Source: a virus
DNA length: 39,989 nt
Reading direction: 5' to 3' (one strand)
IMG/VR virus record: IMGVR_UViG_3300007734_000678
Location: 1-39,989 of that record
Positions 23,823-32,243 of the stretch are shown piece by piece (the first letter of the stretch is position 1; every line of letters begins with the position of its first letter). A program made the translations under genes and the position numbers. The notes beneath the pieces are model-generated. The model was not told the DNA's origin. It worked only from the letters and a program-made list of their open reading frames with translations, and did no database searches.

Positions 23823-24902
23823 TTAAGCAGCACTAAATGCCTTGGATAAGGCAAGGGCTGGAATACCATAACCAAGAACCTGCTGAGCCACATTAGGCTG
23901 AGCCTGATAACTAGATGAAGTTGTATCTGCTTTAACAGGTAAGCCACGCAACATAGCGTTATAAAACTCAAGCTGACGATATGGGAACTCACGTTGGGCC
24001 AAGAAGTCTTGGTAAGCCATATCAAGAGATTTCTGACGTTGGCTTTGCTCTGAACCTGCTACAGATTGTTGGGCTTGTAATCTAGAAAGATCAGTAGCCT
24101 GTATATCTTTACCTAACTGTCCAAGTTGACCAGCACCTGTAAGAGCGGTTTGTAGACCACGTAACCCCACATCAGCACCAAACTGACGGGATTGTTCGGC
24201 GGCTTTTTGAGCCTCCATTGTTTGACCAATGTTAAGTTGTTGCGCTGCCATACGGCGAGCTTGATCACGTTCAAACTGGGCTTGAGCATTTTCAAACGAA
24301 GACTGTAGACCTTTAACTTGTATATCGGATAATTGAGTTCCTAAAGCTTTTTCTCTTTCAGTTTGACCCAAAAGTTGACGAGCACCACCATAAGTTCCTT
24401 GGCGAGCAGCGCCTAAGTTAGTAGCCTGTTGAATCTTCATTGCATCAAGAGCAGCCTGACGCTTGGCAATATCAGTTACACCCTGTTGATAAGGGGACAT
24501 ATACTGTTGCATTTGGTCCATGCCAAACATGTCTGAAGTAGCACGCTCGGGAGTAAACGCAGTGGGTCCATACTGAGTTCCTAGGGCGTTAAGCGTTGCG
24601 GCTCCAGTTGCTTGAGAAGCTCCTGTTAATTCACCAGGACGCTGTAAACCATAAGTTTGCTGGAATAGTTGCTGTTGCTGAGGGCTATAACCTTCAATAC
24701 GTTGCCCAGTGTAGGGTATATAACCTTCTTGAGAAAGAGCTTCGGCACGTTCCATGCCTCGTTCAAAATACGGTTGGGCATACTCGGGTAAGTTACTTGT
24801 ATTAGTAGTGGATGTTTGTGGACCACCACCCCCGCCTCCGCCACCAGAATCCATAGCGTTACCCAAAGGTAACAGCTTACGTTTCATTCCTAGTAGATTC
24901 AT
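23823..24902 (-). CDS. Gln/Ala-rich internal virion protein (359 residues)
   Basis: A 359-residue protein with a glycine run at residues 19-27, an N-terminal NLPEYAQPYFERGMERAEAL segment, and a long Ala/Gln-rich helical body (QQATNLGAARQGTYGGARQ, QAQFERDQARRMAAQQLNI). A hydrophobic tail (GYGIPALALSKAFSAA) ends it. The LPEY...PY opening and QG(T/A)YGG(A/S)R phrase are ones I associate with phage internal structural proteins near the tail end of the structural module. Its ATG overlaps the acetyltransferase stop by ATGA. It is probably part of the ejected internal core; this is inferred from composition and place. Confidence 0.7.
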   Translation of the reverse strand: MNLLGMKRKLLPLGNAMDSGGGGGGGGPQTSTTNTSNLPEYAQPYFERGMERAEALSQEGYIPYTGQRIEGYSPQQQQLFQQTYGLQRPGELTGASQATGAATLNALGTQYGPTAFTPERATSDMFGMDQMQQYMSPYQQGVTDIAKRQAALDAMKIQQATNLGAARQGTYGGARQLLGQTEREKALGTQLSDIQVKGLQSSFENAQAQFERDQARRMAAQQLNIGQTMEAQKAAEQSRQFGADVGLRGLQTALTGAGQLGQLGKDIQATDLSRLQAQQSVAGSEQSQRQKSLDMAYQDFLAQREFPYRQLEFYNAMLRGLPVKADTTSSSYQAQPNVAQQVLGYGIPALALSKAFSAA

Positions 24903-25336
24903 ACCATAGCCTCTTCTTCTTTTTTCATCCAGCGCATTGCTTCACTTTGTAGGATACCGTAAATCAACATGTCTTTGGTACCGTATCCTTGCCTAATAAT
25001 TCCTTCACACTTAAAACCTAAACTTTCTAGCATTCGTCTAGCTTTGGCGTTGTCAGGCTGCGTTCTTGCGGTTACTCTTACGCAACCTAGATTATTAAAT
25101 ACATAATCTGCAATCTCGCCAATAACACGCTTGTTCAACCAATACTTAGAACTTCCGTCACTAGCACCGCCAAAATAGATGTTAATCCCGTCGTAATCAA
25201 ACAGAATCACCCCACCTAATAACTTCTTTTCATTACCAATACCAATGGTGTAATACCATTTAGGCTTCCCGTTTTTAACAGGCATACGCTCTAAAATCCA
25301 GTCCGAGAAATCACATCCGTGAATTACTTGTAACAT
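24899..25336 (-). CDS. GNAT-family acetyltransferase
   Basis: A 145-residue GNAT-fold N-acetyltransferase. The acetyl-CoA region is degenerate, but motif B is clear: NAKARRMLESLGFKCEGIIR near residues 101-120, preceded by beta strands IGIGNEKKLLGGVILF and CVRVTARTQPDN. Acetyltransferases sit in the structural module of several short-tailed phages (Bcep22/BPP-1 type), where they may acetylate a virion protein or an injected target. Here it is coupled by ATGA to the Gln-rich internal protein downstream and lies 2 bases after the 449-residue virion protein, so a neighbour could be its substrate. Confidence 0.82.
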   Translation of the reverse strand: MLQVIHGCDFSDWILERMPVKNGKPKWYYTIGIGNEKKLLGGVILFDYDGINIYFGGASDGSSKYWLNKRVIGEIADYVFNNLGCVRVTARTQPDNAKARRMLESLGFKCEGIIRQGYGTKDMLIYGILQSEAMRWMKKEEEAMV

Positions 25337-25338
25337 AG

Positions 25339-26688
25339 TTAAGCGGGTACGTATCTATCACCTTTAATTTGTTTACCTTGCTTCTTAATCCCAGTTCGTG
25401 CCTTACGAACTCGGTCCATCATTTTGTATAGTTTGTCAGCACCTGCATTGCTAGAACCGTTTCCAATCCCAGATACCACATCAGCAGGCACGATAAATTC
25501 GTCACGAGATAGGGCTACTTTCTGCCTACCCTCAATATTTCCATAGACTTTATCTTCCATGCCATCCCCATCACCACGCACCTGCCCTTCTTTTTGAATA
25601 CGTGTAATACCACCGGGGGCATAGTACGCATTGGGGGTAGAGCCTGAAGTCATTTGCGTAGCAAATTTTGGTTGAGAAATAGGAGTTGCAGATTGGGGCA
25701 ATGTAAGAGAAGAACCCTTGTTGTTAATCATGAACTGTAACTGTTGCATGTAAGCTTTATAGTCGTCAGATAAACCTGCAGGAATACCTACTTGTGGTGG
25801 TTTACCCCCTGCCTGCATCCCAATATAACCACCCTCTTTTACATAAAGAGCATTAGGTTGGAAGTATTCAAACTCACTAGATGTATCGTATGGGTTAGGG
25901 TTATCCCTATAGTTACGTTTGTATGGTTCAGCTTTAGTTGAAGAACCGTAAGTTTTCTTTTCTGGTGGTTTATATGGCTCAGGTTCAGGTTGGGAACCAA
26001 TTAATGCGGAACCTACACGAGAAGCGGTAGCCATAGGATCTGCTGTCATTGCGTTAAAAGCAGCTTTGGGGTCTGTAAAGGCACGTTCAATACCAGATTG
26101 TAGATTTGCTCTAGTCACTGCAGCGGGGCCTGTGGTAGCCGGTGCAGCAAGAGAACCAGACCCAGGAAGTTGAGAAGCCCCTTCTTGGAATACTCCTTGT
26201 TGAGATGCCAAAGTGTCTAAAGCCGAAGTATCAGCAGAAGTAAGGCTTGATGCAACATCTGGGGTTATTGTTGGTATTGTAGAAGGTGCTCCTAATTCCG
26301 TTAACTGAGGAAGTGCTTGTTGTCCTAAACCTTCTGCACCAAAACTAGCCAAACTACTTGTTATACCAGCACCGCCGTAGGCTCCCAAAGCGCCTTTTAG
26401 ACCGCCCATTAGACTCTTTGTCCGTACGCCTTCTACTGCGCCAACCACTGCGGCTGCGCCCATAGGGGTAATGAATGGGGATAAGGCTGCGCCAGCAATC
26501 ATAGGCATAAAGCGCATAAAGTTAAAAGCTTCGGGTAAACCCGTATCCGGGTTAATTGTCATCTTTGCGCCGTACTTCTCGCCTAAATACTGTAGCCCAG
26601 CGACTTCTCTTGGGTTAACGTGAATGAGCATTGTGTCGCCATAGCGACCCCGTTTTGCAACCTCTGAACTAAGTTGTCTAATGCTCAT
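25339..26688 (-). CDS. Virion protein with hydrophobic N-terminal region (449 residues)
   Basis: The N-terminal 120 residues include Ala/Gly-rich hydrophobic stretches (FMRFMPMIAGAALSPFITPMG...GALGAYGGAGITSSL), able to insert in membranes. The centre is low complexity; an EGGYIGMQAGG motif lies near residue 287; and the C terminus has a conserved-looking SRDEFIVPADVVSGIGNGSS followed by a basic helix (MMDRVRKARTG). It stands directly upstream of the acetyltransferase. An ejection or internal membrane-penetrating role fits the composition. The gene starts after a 50-base gap, the longest in this part of the operon, with GAGG as the ribosome site. Confidence 0.68.
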   Translation of the reverse strand: MSIRQLSSEVAKRGRYGDTMLIHVNPREVAGLQYLGEKYGAKMTINPDTGLPEAFNFMRFMPMIAGAALSPFITPMGAAAVVGAVEGVRTKSLMGGLKGALGAYGGAGITSSLASFGAEGLGQQALPQLTELGAPSTIPTITPDVASSLTSADTSALDTLASQQGVFQEGASQLPGSGSLAAPATTGPAAVTRANLQSGIERAFTDPKAAFNAMTADPMATASRVGSALIGSQPEPEPYKPPEKKTYGSSTKAEPYKRNYRDNPNPYDTSSEFEYFQPNALYVKEGGYIGMQAGGKPPQVGIPAGLSDDYKAYMQQLQFMINNKGSSLTLPQSATPISQPKFATQMTSGSTPNAYYAPGGITRIQKEGQVRGDGDGMEDKVYGNIEGRQKVALSRDEFIVPADVVSGIGNGSSNAGADKLYKMMDRVRKARTGIKKQGKQIKGDRYVPA

Positions 26689-26738
26689 ACGCGCCTCGTA
26701 TTGGTAATTTGTTGAAAGTTTATCATGTAGGGCTTTAT

Positions 26739-27704
26739 TTATATAGTGTTTGTAGTATTAACTATTACAGTGCCAATCTGTCCAAATCCTATGACGCTAA
26801 TTGGGGCTACTTCTTCAAAGTTATTGGCATCGCCAGCGGTGGTTAAAGACGACACATAAGTAAGGGTTACAACGACTGAAGGTATAGCTGGATAAGGATA
26901 TGGGTCTGGCGGGGTTGTAGTAGCTGCTTCAGCATGTAAATACACTCCGTCGACAGGAGGAGAAACTTGATAAGCCTGATTTGTAGCCCAGTAAAGTTTA
27001 ATTACATCCCCTACAGCGGCATTTATATAAAAGTTACACGCCCCAATAACGTAGCTAAAAACACCAGCACTTTTTCTAGCAGGGGTATCAAATCGACTAG
27101 CAGTACCAGGCACATCTGTACTATTTTTTCTTAACCAAACAACTGATTCATGGGCTGAATTATCGGTATTTGTAAATTGAATACTAAACTGTAAGTTATA
27201 TAGCCCAGCAGTATTTACTGTCATATTCCCAGAACTATTAGTTATATTGTTGTTATAGTCTGTGACGTTCAAAGTAATTTGAGTAACGGTATTGTTTGTA
27301 GTCGTTTGATCTTGATCAGATTGAAACGCCCCGTACGGAAAACTTAGTCCTTTACCTTGCCCAATAAAACTGTTCCCATAAAAATTAGTGCCCATGTAAG
27401 AGCCACCAACAAAGTTACCTCCTAGGAAGCCATTAGACCGAATAAACTCGGACATCATGGACGACACGTTGCTATAAGTTGCCGTGAGTGTGGACGTAGC
27501 AACGTTATTAGCGGTCATCACCGTGCCATCAAACTCGCCACCATAGAAGTTATCTGCCCGATAAGACTGGGCTTGATTGGGAGTTAGAGAATCTAGTTGG
27601 TTAAAGTAAAGACGTAATGCCCGAATAATGTCGGTCATTGTCCTCTGATCATACTCAGCATTCGGTATAGGTAAGGCGGGAGCCCTAAATCGCTCTAGAG
27701 CCAT
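26739..27704 (-). CDS. Structural protein with C1q/TNF-like jelly-roll domain
   Basis: A 321-residue virion protein. The N-terminal 60 residues (ALERFRAPALPIP...TDIIRALRLYFNQLDSL) look like a virion attachment or trimerisation helix. The middle is a Gly/Asn/Phe-rich repeat (NFYGGEFDG, NGFLGGNFVGG, GTNFYGNSF), a beta-helix-like shaft. Residues about 125-265 resemble a C1q-like jelly roll (NTVTQITLNVTDYN..., TVNTAGLYNLQFSIQFTN..., VWLRKN). The start overlaps the stop of the nozzle gene by one base (TAATG). It is likely a tail-tip spike, appendage or decoration protein. Confidence 0.72.
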   Translation of the reverse strand: MALERFRAPALPIPNAEYDQRTMTDIIRALRLYFNQLDSLTPNQAQSYRADNFYGGEFDGTVMTANNVATSTLTATYSNVSSMMSEFIRSNGFLGGNFVGGSYMGTNFYGNSFIGQGKGLSFPYGAFQSDQDQTTTNNTVTQITLNVTDYNNNITNSSGNMTVNTAGLYNLQFSIQFTNTDNSAHESVVWLRKNSTDVPGTASRFDTPARKSAGVFSYVIGACNFYINAAVGDVIKLYWATNQAYQVSPPVDGVYLHAEAATTTPPDPYPYPAIPSVVVTLTYVSSLTTAGDANNFEEVAPISVIGFGQIGTVIVNTTNTI

Positions 27705-29614
27705 TAACGCTTACCATCGGCACGCCCATCTAGACGGGGGCTACCTAACTGCCATTGAACGCCTAGGGCGGTAGAACTTACTTTAATTGCCATTTGACGA
27801 GCCCGAGCCCGTATAAATACTTGATCTGTATAGACCCCTATAGAACTCTCTACCACGCTTTGGCTGTCAAACGGGTCAGTCTCAAAGCTACTACCTGGGA
27901 AGTTCCGAGGACGAATAGCAAAGTTAACCGTTGGAGTTGCAGAAGTAGAAGCCGTAAAGTTAACGTCAGGAATCATACGGCGAGTAAGAATGAACTTCTC
28001 TCCGTCATCTAAGTCAAAGTCAGACGACTGAATATATGCTTCCATAGGCAAGGTGTCGTCATTAATACCATTTTCATGGTCAAGTAGATACCCAATTTCT
28101 GTGGTGCTGTCATATTGAATAGCTTGTGGGAACTCCCTTGACGGGGAATCTAGCCAAGCAGTGCGCTCAATATTGCCGTAGTACCAGATTTTCTCAAGGT
28201 AGTTATAAATTATGTAGCGGTTATTTGTGTTTGAATTAGCACTGGGGTAGAACCACCACACTTCATTAAACCCTTCATTAGTGCCAGACACAATCTTATC
28301 TGCTTGGCTGTAGTCAACGTCTTGGAATAAGAAAGTACGCAAGGTGCAAGGGAGCGTCTCAACTCGTCCAGAGTAAGCATAGAATTTATCATGCCCCATC
28401 CAGTAAGTAACGTTATTAGCCGATACACAAGCACGAGGGGAGATAATAGAAATATTATCAGCAAGCTCTTGCAAACTAAACACATCTGTTGTGCCGGTAT
28501 ATTGAAACGAAAACAAGTGAGAATCCGTATACACTAAGATTTCTTGTCGGGTTGGTAATGCACGGACAATCTGTGAACCACGAGAAACCCGTATAAATCC
28601 TGCTGTATTAGTAGGTAGTGGGTTCCATACATTAGGCTGATCTTGAGTAGCCCAACGAATTAAAAGAGGGTCAAAGTCAGTAGATAAACCACCAAAAGGT
28701 TGGGCACCAAAGGCTAATAAATGTTTGTCGTTTTGCGATACAAGTATCTGCATTGCCTTATTGGGCACAGAATTAGGAGCAACCCCATTAAGAGTAAGCC
28801 CAGACAGAAGAACAGCTCTATTTGAAAGAGCGTTATCAATAGTAGAAGTTCCACGCTCCCAATAGTAAATTTCGCCATCACGAATATTAGCTACGGCGTC
28901 ATTATCAAAGTTATCAAACCACCAATCACGCTGCGGTAAATTTACAGGTGTAGCACTCGCAAGTCCCCAACCAATACCAGGAGCACTGTATACCCCAGTA
29001 CCCCATCCATAACCTAGAGTATTCCCAGCGTTACCAATAGCAATTTCATACTTAGAAGTTACCGCACCCCCGCCATTTCCAACGTCAGAACTGTTAGCTA
29101 GTACGGGTAACCCTGTAGTTGGGCTTTTGGCAGTAATACTATATGCGTTAGCATTAATCGTAGTTACTTCATAGTTTTGATTAAGAACTGCAGCGGTAAT
29201 ATTGCCACCAAGCGACACCGCCCCACTAAACGTAACAAAATCACCTGTAGTAGTAGCTGATCCAGAGTTAACAACTACTAAAGTAGAAGAGCCAGTAGTG
29301 GCAGTAAAAGTAGTAGCGTTTACAGACGTAGCCCTAAGAGGAGTTATATCGTAAAAGACACCTCCTACTTCAATATATAGTTTTTTATTTGTACCAATTC
29401 CAAGCAAATTATCAGAATAAGTCGTTAGCCAATTCCACATTTGACGACCAACACCAAGCATAAAGTTAGGGGTAGCCCTAATCCACCCACCTATTTTTTG
29501 CGGGTATCCAGACAAAAAACGAATCTTATCGCACTCAAACCAACCCCCTTCGTTAGAGTAATTGGTCTGATCTCGATTTAACCCTGGTTTAAAGTTAAGT
29601 TTTATAAATGGCAT
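27704..29614 (-). CDS. Tail nozzle/stabilisation protein, P22 gp10-like
   Basis: A 636-residue beta-rich protein. The opening FKPGLNRDQTNYSNEGGWFECDKIRFLSGYPQKIGGW is the pattern of phage 'stabilisation/nozzle' proteins: 'L-N-x-D-x-T-x-Y...W-x-x-x-x-x-V-R-F'. Repeated W-x-x-Y/L-x-G-T-N and DNRDGEIYYWERG-like blades suggest a beta-propeller, as in P22 gp10 and T7 gp12. These proteins form the hexameric tube through which DNA leaves. An insertion of Ser/Thr/Val-rich sequence near residues 95-185 resembles an Ig-like or adhesive domain. It follows the lysozyme gene and precedes the jelly-roll protein, fitting the tail module. Confidence 0.75.
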   Translation of the reverse strand: MPFIKLNFKPGLNRDQTNYSNEGGWFECDKIRFLSGYPQKIGGWIRATPNFMLGVGRQMWNWLTTYSDNLLGIGTNKKLYIEVGGVFYDITPLRATSVNATTFTATTGSSTLVVVNSGSATTTGDFVTFSGAVSLGGNITAAVLNQNYEVTTINANAYSITAKSPTTGLPVLANSSDVGNGGGAVTSKYEIAIGNAGNTLGYGWGTGVYSAPGIGWGLASATPVNLPQRDWWFDNFDNDAVANIRDGEIYYWERGTSTIDNALSNRAVLLSGLTLNGVAPNSVPNKAMQILVSQNDKHLLAFGAQPFGGLSTDFDPLLIRWATQDQPNVWNPLPTNTAGFIRVSRGSQIVRALPTRQEILVYTDSHLFSFQYTGTTDVFSLQELADNISIISPRACVSANNVTYWMGHDKFYAYSGRVETLPCTLRTFLFQDVDYSQADKIVSGTNEGFNEVWWFYPSANSNTNNRYIIYNYLEKIWYYGNIERTAWLDSPSREFPQAIQYDSTTEIGYLLDHENGINDDTLPMEAYIQSSDFDLDDGEKFILTRRMIPDVNFTASTSATPTVNFAIRPRNFPGSSFETDPFDSQSVVESSIGVYTDQVFIRARARQMAIKVSSTALGVQWQLGSPRLDGRADGKR

Positions 29615-29625
29615 ACTGGTTTACC

Positions 29626-30102
29626 CTAAGATAAAAATAACGCCCGTTCATCGTTTCTACGAGTGACCAAGCCTTTTAATACTTTACCCCCAGCCAGCGT
29701 ATATTTCAAGAACTCTTCTGCCGCTTCTTCCATTTCGCCCCGAATAACCTTCTGACGGAGGGTGCTGCGCTGTAGTGTTCCCAGACCAACATTAAAGCTA
29801 AAAGATACAAGAGCATCGAATTGACCTTGAGTGAGCTTGACAGGACAGAAGCGTTCAACACCTCGCTCAAAGCGATTAAGATCGTCTCTAAGAATGTCAT
29901 CTACTTCCTCCATCGAAAAGGTACGGTCATCTTTGTATTCCAGTGGGGTACTATCTCGCTCATCTATTTTTAAAGCACCTTGGCGTGGATAGAGCACATG
30001 CCCGACACCAATCGTCCACAATTTAGCGGGACAGCGGTATGGACGCTGGCGGACGCCCTCATGGTGTTTAATCATTTTGATGGCTTTATCAGATACCTTC
30101 AT
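29626..30102 (-). CDS. Endolysin, GH24 lysozyme
   Basis: A 158-residue T4/P22-type lysozyme that cleaves peptidoglycan. The catalytic pattern E-8aa-(D/C)-5aa-T is present as Glu15 (HHEGVRQRPYRC), Cys24 and Thr30 (WTIGVGH). Downstream are QFDALVSFSFNVGLGTLQRST and VLKGLVTRRNDERALF, standard for the family. There is no signal peptide or SAR helix, so export needs a holin. Its first 14 bases overlap the end of the GIY-YIG gene, so its ribosome binding site lies inside that gene and is weak. It is the muralytic member of the lysis cassette at 29.6-31.4 kb. Confidence 0.95.
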   Translation of the reverse strand: MKVSDKAIKMIKHHEGVRQRPYRCPAKLWTIGVGHVLYPRQGALKIDERDSTPLEYKDDRTFSMEEVDDILRDDLNRFERGVERFCPVKLTQGQFDALVSFSFNVGLGTLQRSTLRQKVIRGEMEEAAEEFLKYTLAGGKVLKGLVTRRNDERALFLS

Positions 30103-30649
30103 AAGACCACTTAAATTTTAATATTTTGCACCTTTTTTTAGCTGCAACCTCGCTAATACCATAGTGTTTTCCAGCGCTGGCAAACCCATAAAACTGACCA
30201 TCTGGAGTTGTTACTATATATCTTGCTCGATTTTTAGATATTTTTTGTACTGTTTGTTCAGTATGGAGTTTTTGTTCCATACCCTTCATGGTGTTTGATA
30301 TTTTCTGTTTATGCTCTTCAGTTAGCGGCTTTCCTTTATTAGGGTGGGATTTACCAGACCCAACGCCAAACGCTTCATTTTTAAGGTTATACAAACTTGT
30401 TCCATAAAAACACTCTAAGAATTTTTGTTCTAAATCACCAGCATCCTGTTCTGTATCACATATTTTTAAAACTTTAAAATCAAAACTATCTGCACCGTAT
30501 TTTTTCCAAGCACTCATTAAGTGCCTGTTTGGGTGATATTTGCCATTAAGCATAGCCTTATGCTGGGTAAACCTATTTTCTACATTGCATGAACTACCAA
30601 TATAGGCTTTCCTATTATGCAAATTAACGATAGTGTAAAGACCAATCAT
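30089..30649 (-). CDS. GIY-YIG homing-type endonuclease with NUMOD domains
   Basis: A 186-residue free-standing endonuclease. GLYTI (residues 3-7) and AYIGSS (15-20) form the GIY-YIG core, Arg26 fits the conserved arginine, and a DLEQKFLE segment supplies the likely catalytic Glu. NUMOD3-like DNA-binding repeats follow (SHPNKGKPLTEEHKQKIS), and a C-terminal NUMOD1/HTH-like segment has ASAGKHYGISEVAAKKRCK. Such genes spread by cutting cognate sites lacking the gene. It is inserted between holin and endolysin, but is linked by ATGA upstream and by a 14-base overlap downstream, so lysis gene translation still flows through it. Its middle is notably AT-rich (15 of 60 bases are G or C at 30421-30480), consistent with acquisition. 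Confidence 0.9.
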   Translation of the reverse strand: MIGLYTIVNLHNRKAYIGSSCNVENRFTQHKAMLNGKYHPNRHLMSAWKKYGADSFDFKVLKICDTEQDAGDLEQKFLECFYGTSLYNLKNEAFGVGSGKSHPNKGKPLTEEHKQKISNTMKGMEQKLHTEQTVQKISKNRARYIVTTPDGQFYGFASAGKHYGISEVAAKKRCKILKFKWSYEGI

Positions 30650-31131
30650 TTTGAGCGAAACGCCTGAGTCCCGAACCAGAAAGAAACAATACTTGCCCAG
30701 ATAATCTGGGTCTCGTCATCCCACAGGAGGTTTAACGCTACGTCAAATGGCACTTCCCGATGGAACGCAAACCAGAACCCAAACAGTTCTACAAACATAA
30801 ACATTAAGAACATCCCGTAGGTAATGGCTGGTCTAACCATAGCCCTAGAGTTAACAACCCACTGGGAAGCACCCTTGCCAATCTCGATGTCGTGGGCATA
30901 CAAAGACGCTCTTTCTTGGGCTTGAGTCTGCATTTCAATCTGCTGGGTCTTAATCTCTTCTACATGGGCTTGGGCTGCAAAACCACGCTCTGCCATCTGG
31001 AGTTCCCGTTCGGTCTGCAAACGAGCCATCTCCATCTCATGCTTCTTGTCGGACTTGTCTTGAAAAAACCCTAGTAAGCTGGGTAGACCGCCTGACAGGA
31101 ACGATATAAGGGTAGTAAATAGGGTAATCAT
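30646..31131 (-). CDS. Holin-like three-helix membrane protein (GTA_holin_3TM type)
   Basis: A 161-residue protein with an N-terminal hydrophobic segment (residues 1-23), a long charged coiled coil (KKHEMEMARLQTERELQMAERG...), and two C-terminal membrane helices: VRPAITYGMFLMFMFVELFGFWFAF and IIWASIVSFWFGTQ. The RAMVRPAITY phrase before the second helix matches the GTA_holin_3TM family pattern. It would form pores that release the lysozyme. It overlaps the previous gene by ATGA and is followed, also by ATGA, by the GIY-YIG gene. Confidence 0.78.
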   Translation of the reverse strand: MITLFTTLISFLSGGLPSLLGFFQDKSDKKHEMEMARLQTERELQMAERGFAAQAHVEEIKTQQIEMQTQAQERASLYAHDIEIGKGASQWVVNSRAMVRPAITYGMFLMFMFVELFGFWFAFHREVPFDVALNLLWDDETQIIWASIVSFWFGTQAFRSK

Positions 31132-31388
31132 TTTTTAGCTCTTTCTTCTAAGAGTTTGACCCGCACATGGAGGTCTTGAATATCTTTGTGTAGCTCGGCT
31201 TTTAGGGTATGACGTTTTTCTGCGGATATTGGGCTGTCGGTGGGTACGCCTTCATTAGTGATTAGGGCTGGCATCTTGCCTTCGATCTTAGTAAGACGCT
31301 CTTGGAATGAAGAAACCTGACCGAGTAGCCACGCTATACAGGCTACAAGAATTGGAATAACCGCCTTCATAATGTCTTGCATATTCAT
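31128..31388 (-). CDS. Small lysis-associated membrane protein (holin or spanin-like)
   Basis: An 86-residue protein with one N-terminal membrane helix (residues 7-27, MKAVIPILVACIAWLLGQV) and a C-terminal region that ends in a coiled coil (HKDIQDLHVRVKLLEERAKK). This N-in, C-periplasmic layout fits a class III-like holin or an i-spanin lacking its partner. It overlaps both neighbours by ATGA (31385-31388 and 31128-31131). A second ATG at 31382 could give a version two residues shorter, a minor dual-start possibility. Confidence 0.65.
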   Translation of the reverse strand: MNMQDIMKAVIPILVACIAWLLGQVSSFQERLTKIEGKMPALITNEGVPTDSPISAEKRHTLKAELHKDIQDLHVRVKLLEERAKK

Positions 31389-31837
31389 TTTTTAGACCCC
31401 CATACCATGTAATAAGCAATCCAGCCCGCAGCCATAAAGCACCAGAACTGTACCCACTTAACCTTTGACAACTCTGCGTCAAAATACTTCTTGTCTTCTT
31501 TCTCAAGCCGCTCAATCTCGGTCTTGATGTCTAGCACCTTTTGCCACTCTTTGGTGCCGTGCTGCTTTATAAAATCAACCCTTAGTTTGTACTCTTCATC
31601 CGAAATCTTTTTGCGGTGCTTGTACTCCTCAAGGGCTTTAAATATCGCCCGTTCTTTCTTTAACTCTGCTTCTCTGCGCTCACGAATCTTGGCGTTTGCA
31701 CGTTCTTTCGCTACATCTACTGCTTCCTTCTGAACATCCTCAATGTTCTTACCGATTTCTCGCCCAGCCTCTCGACCAGTCTTAATCCCCTCGCTGATTC
31801 CCTTGGCACCAGCCGACAATCCGAGTTCGTCTGACAT
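31385..31837 (-). CDS. Coiled-coil, C-terminally anchored membrane protein
   Basis: A 150-residue protein. Residues 15-125 are highly charged helical coiled coil, and residues 128-146 (VQFWCFMAAGWIAYYMVW) form one membrane helix next to the C-terminal SKK. It sits at the head of the lysis cassette and overlaps the next membrane gene. It could be a lysis regulator or part of a spanin-like complex; orientation (tail-anchored, bulk in the cytoplasm) argues against a classical i-spanin. No family is recognised. Confidence 0.6.
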   Translation of the reverse strand: MSDELGLSAGAKGISEGIKTGREAGREIGKNIEDVQKEAVDVAKERANAKIRERREAELKKERAIFKALEEYKHRKKISDEEYKLRVDFIKQHGTKEWQKVLDIKTEIERLEKEDKKYFDAELSKVKWVQFWCFMAAGWIAYYMVWGSKK

Positions 31838-31845
31838 GATTCAAT

Positions 31846-32067
31846 TTACTCACCCCAGAGCTTTGTACCGCCTTTAGGTACAGAAGTAGCCCAGACAGAT
31901 ACAGATTGTTTAGGGGTAGATAAATCAAACCCGCAATCGTTGCACTTTTGCGCAGCAAGCTCAGCCTCATCTACGTCCCGACTGCAATTAGGACAAAGAA
32001 CTTCAACCGTATGACGGCACACTTTAGTGCCGTCTTCTAATTTAACTGCTGGGTTTTCTGAGATCAT
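31846..32067 (-). CDS. Small zinc-ribbon protein
   Basis: A 73-residue protein with Cys17, then CPNC (25, 28) and CNDC (42, 45). The two CxxC knuckles make a rubredoxin-like zinc ribbon. There are no other motifs. It overlaps the preceding gene by ATGA at 32064-32067. It lies between fibre-linked genes and the lysis cassette; a virion or regulatory role cannot be told apart. Confidence 0.65.
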   Translation of the reverse strand: MISENPAVKLEDGTKVCRHTVEVLCPNCSRDVDEAELAAQKCNDCGFDLSTPKQSVSVWATSVPKGGTKLWGE

Positions 32068-32243
32068 TTTTGCTCCTGGGATTCTTCTATTTCATTTTTA
32101 ATAGGCATCCATTTACCTAAATAACCCATAGGATCATTACGATACCTAACCTGCATTTCTAGTGTGCCATCTTGTTTTTGTACTGTTTTAAACTCAGGCA
32201 CACTATTAGGATAAATTCTGCCTTTGCAGTATTCAGTTTGCAT
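32064..32243 (-). CDS. Hypothetical protein, 59 residues
   Basis: A small protein starting at the ATG at 32243, not at the upstream ATG at 32279, which would overlap the preceding gene by 47 bases. The product (MQTEYCKGRIYPNSVPEF, then strands and a KWMPIKNEIEESQ end) is beta-rich and soluble, of unknown function. It overlaps the gene before it by 11 bases and the zinc-ribbon gene by ATGA. Confidence 0.5.
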   Translation of the reverse strand: MQTEYCKGRIYPNSVPEFKTVQKQDGTLEMQVRYRNDPMGYLGKWMPIKNEIEESQEQK

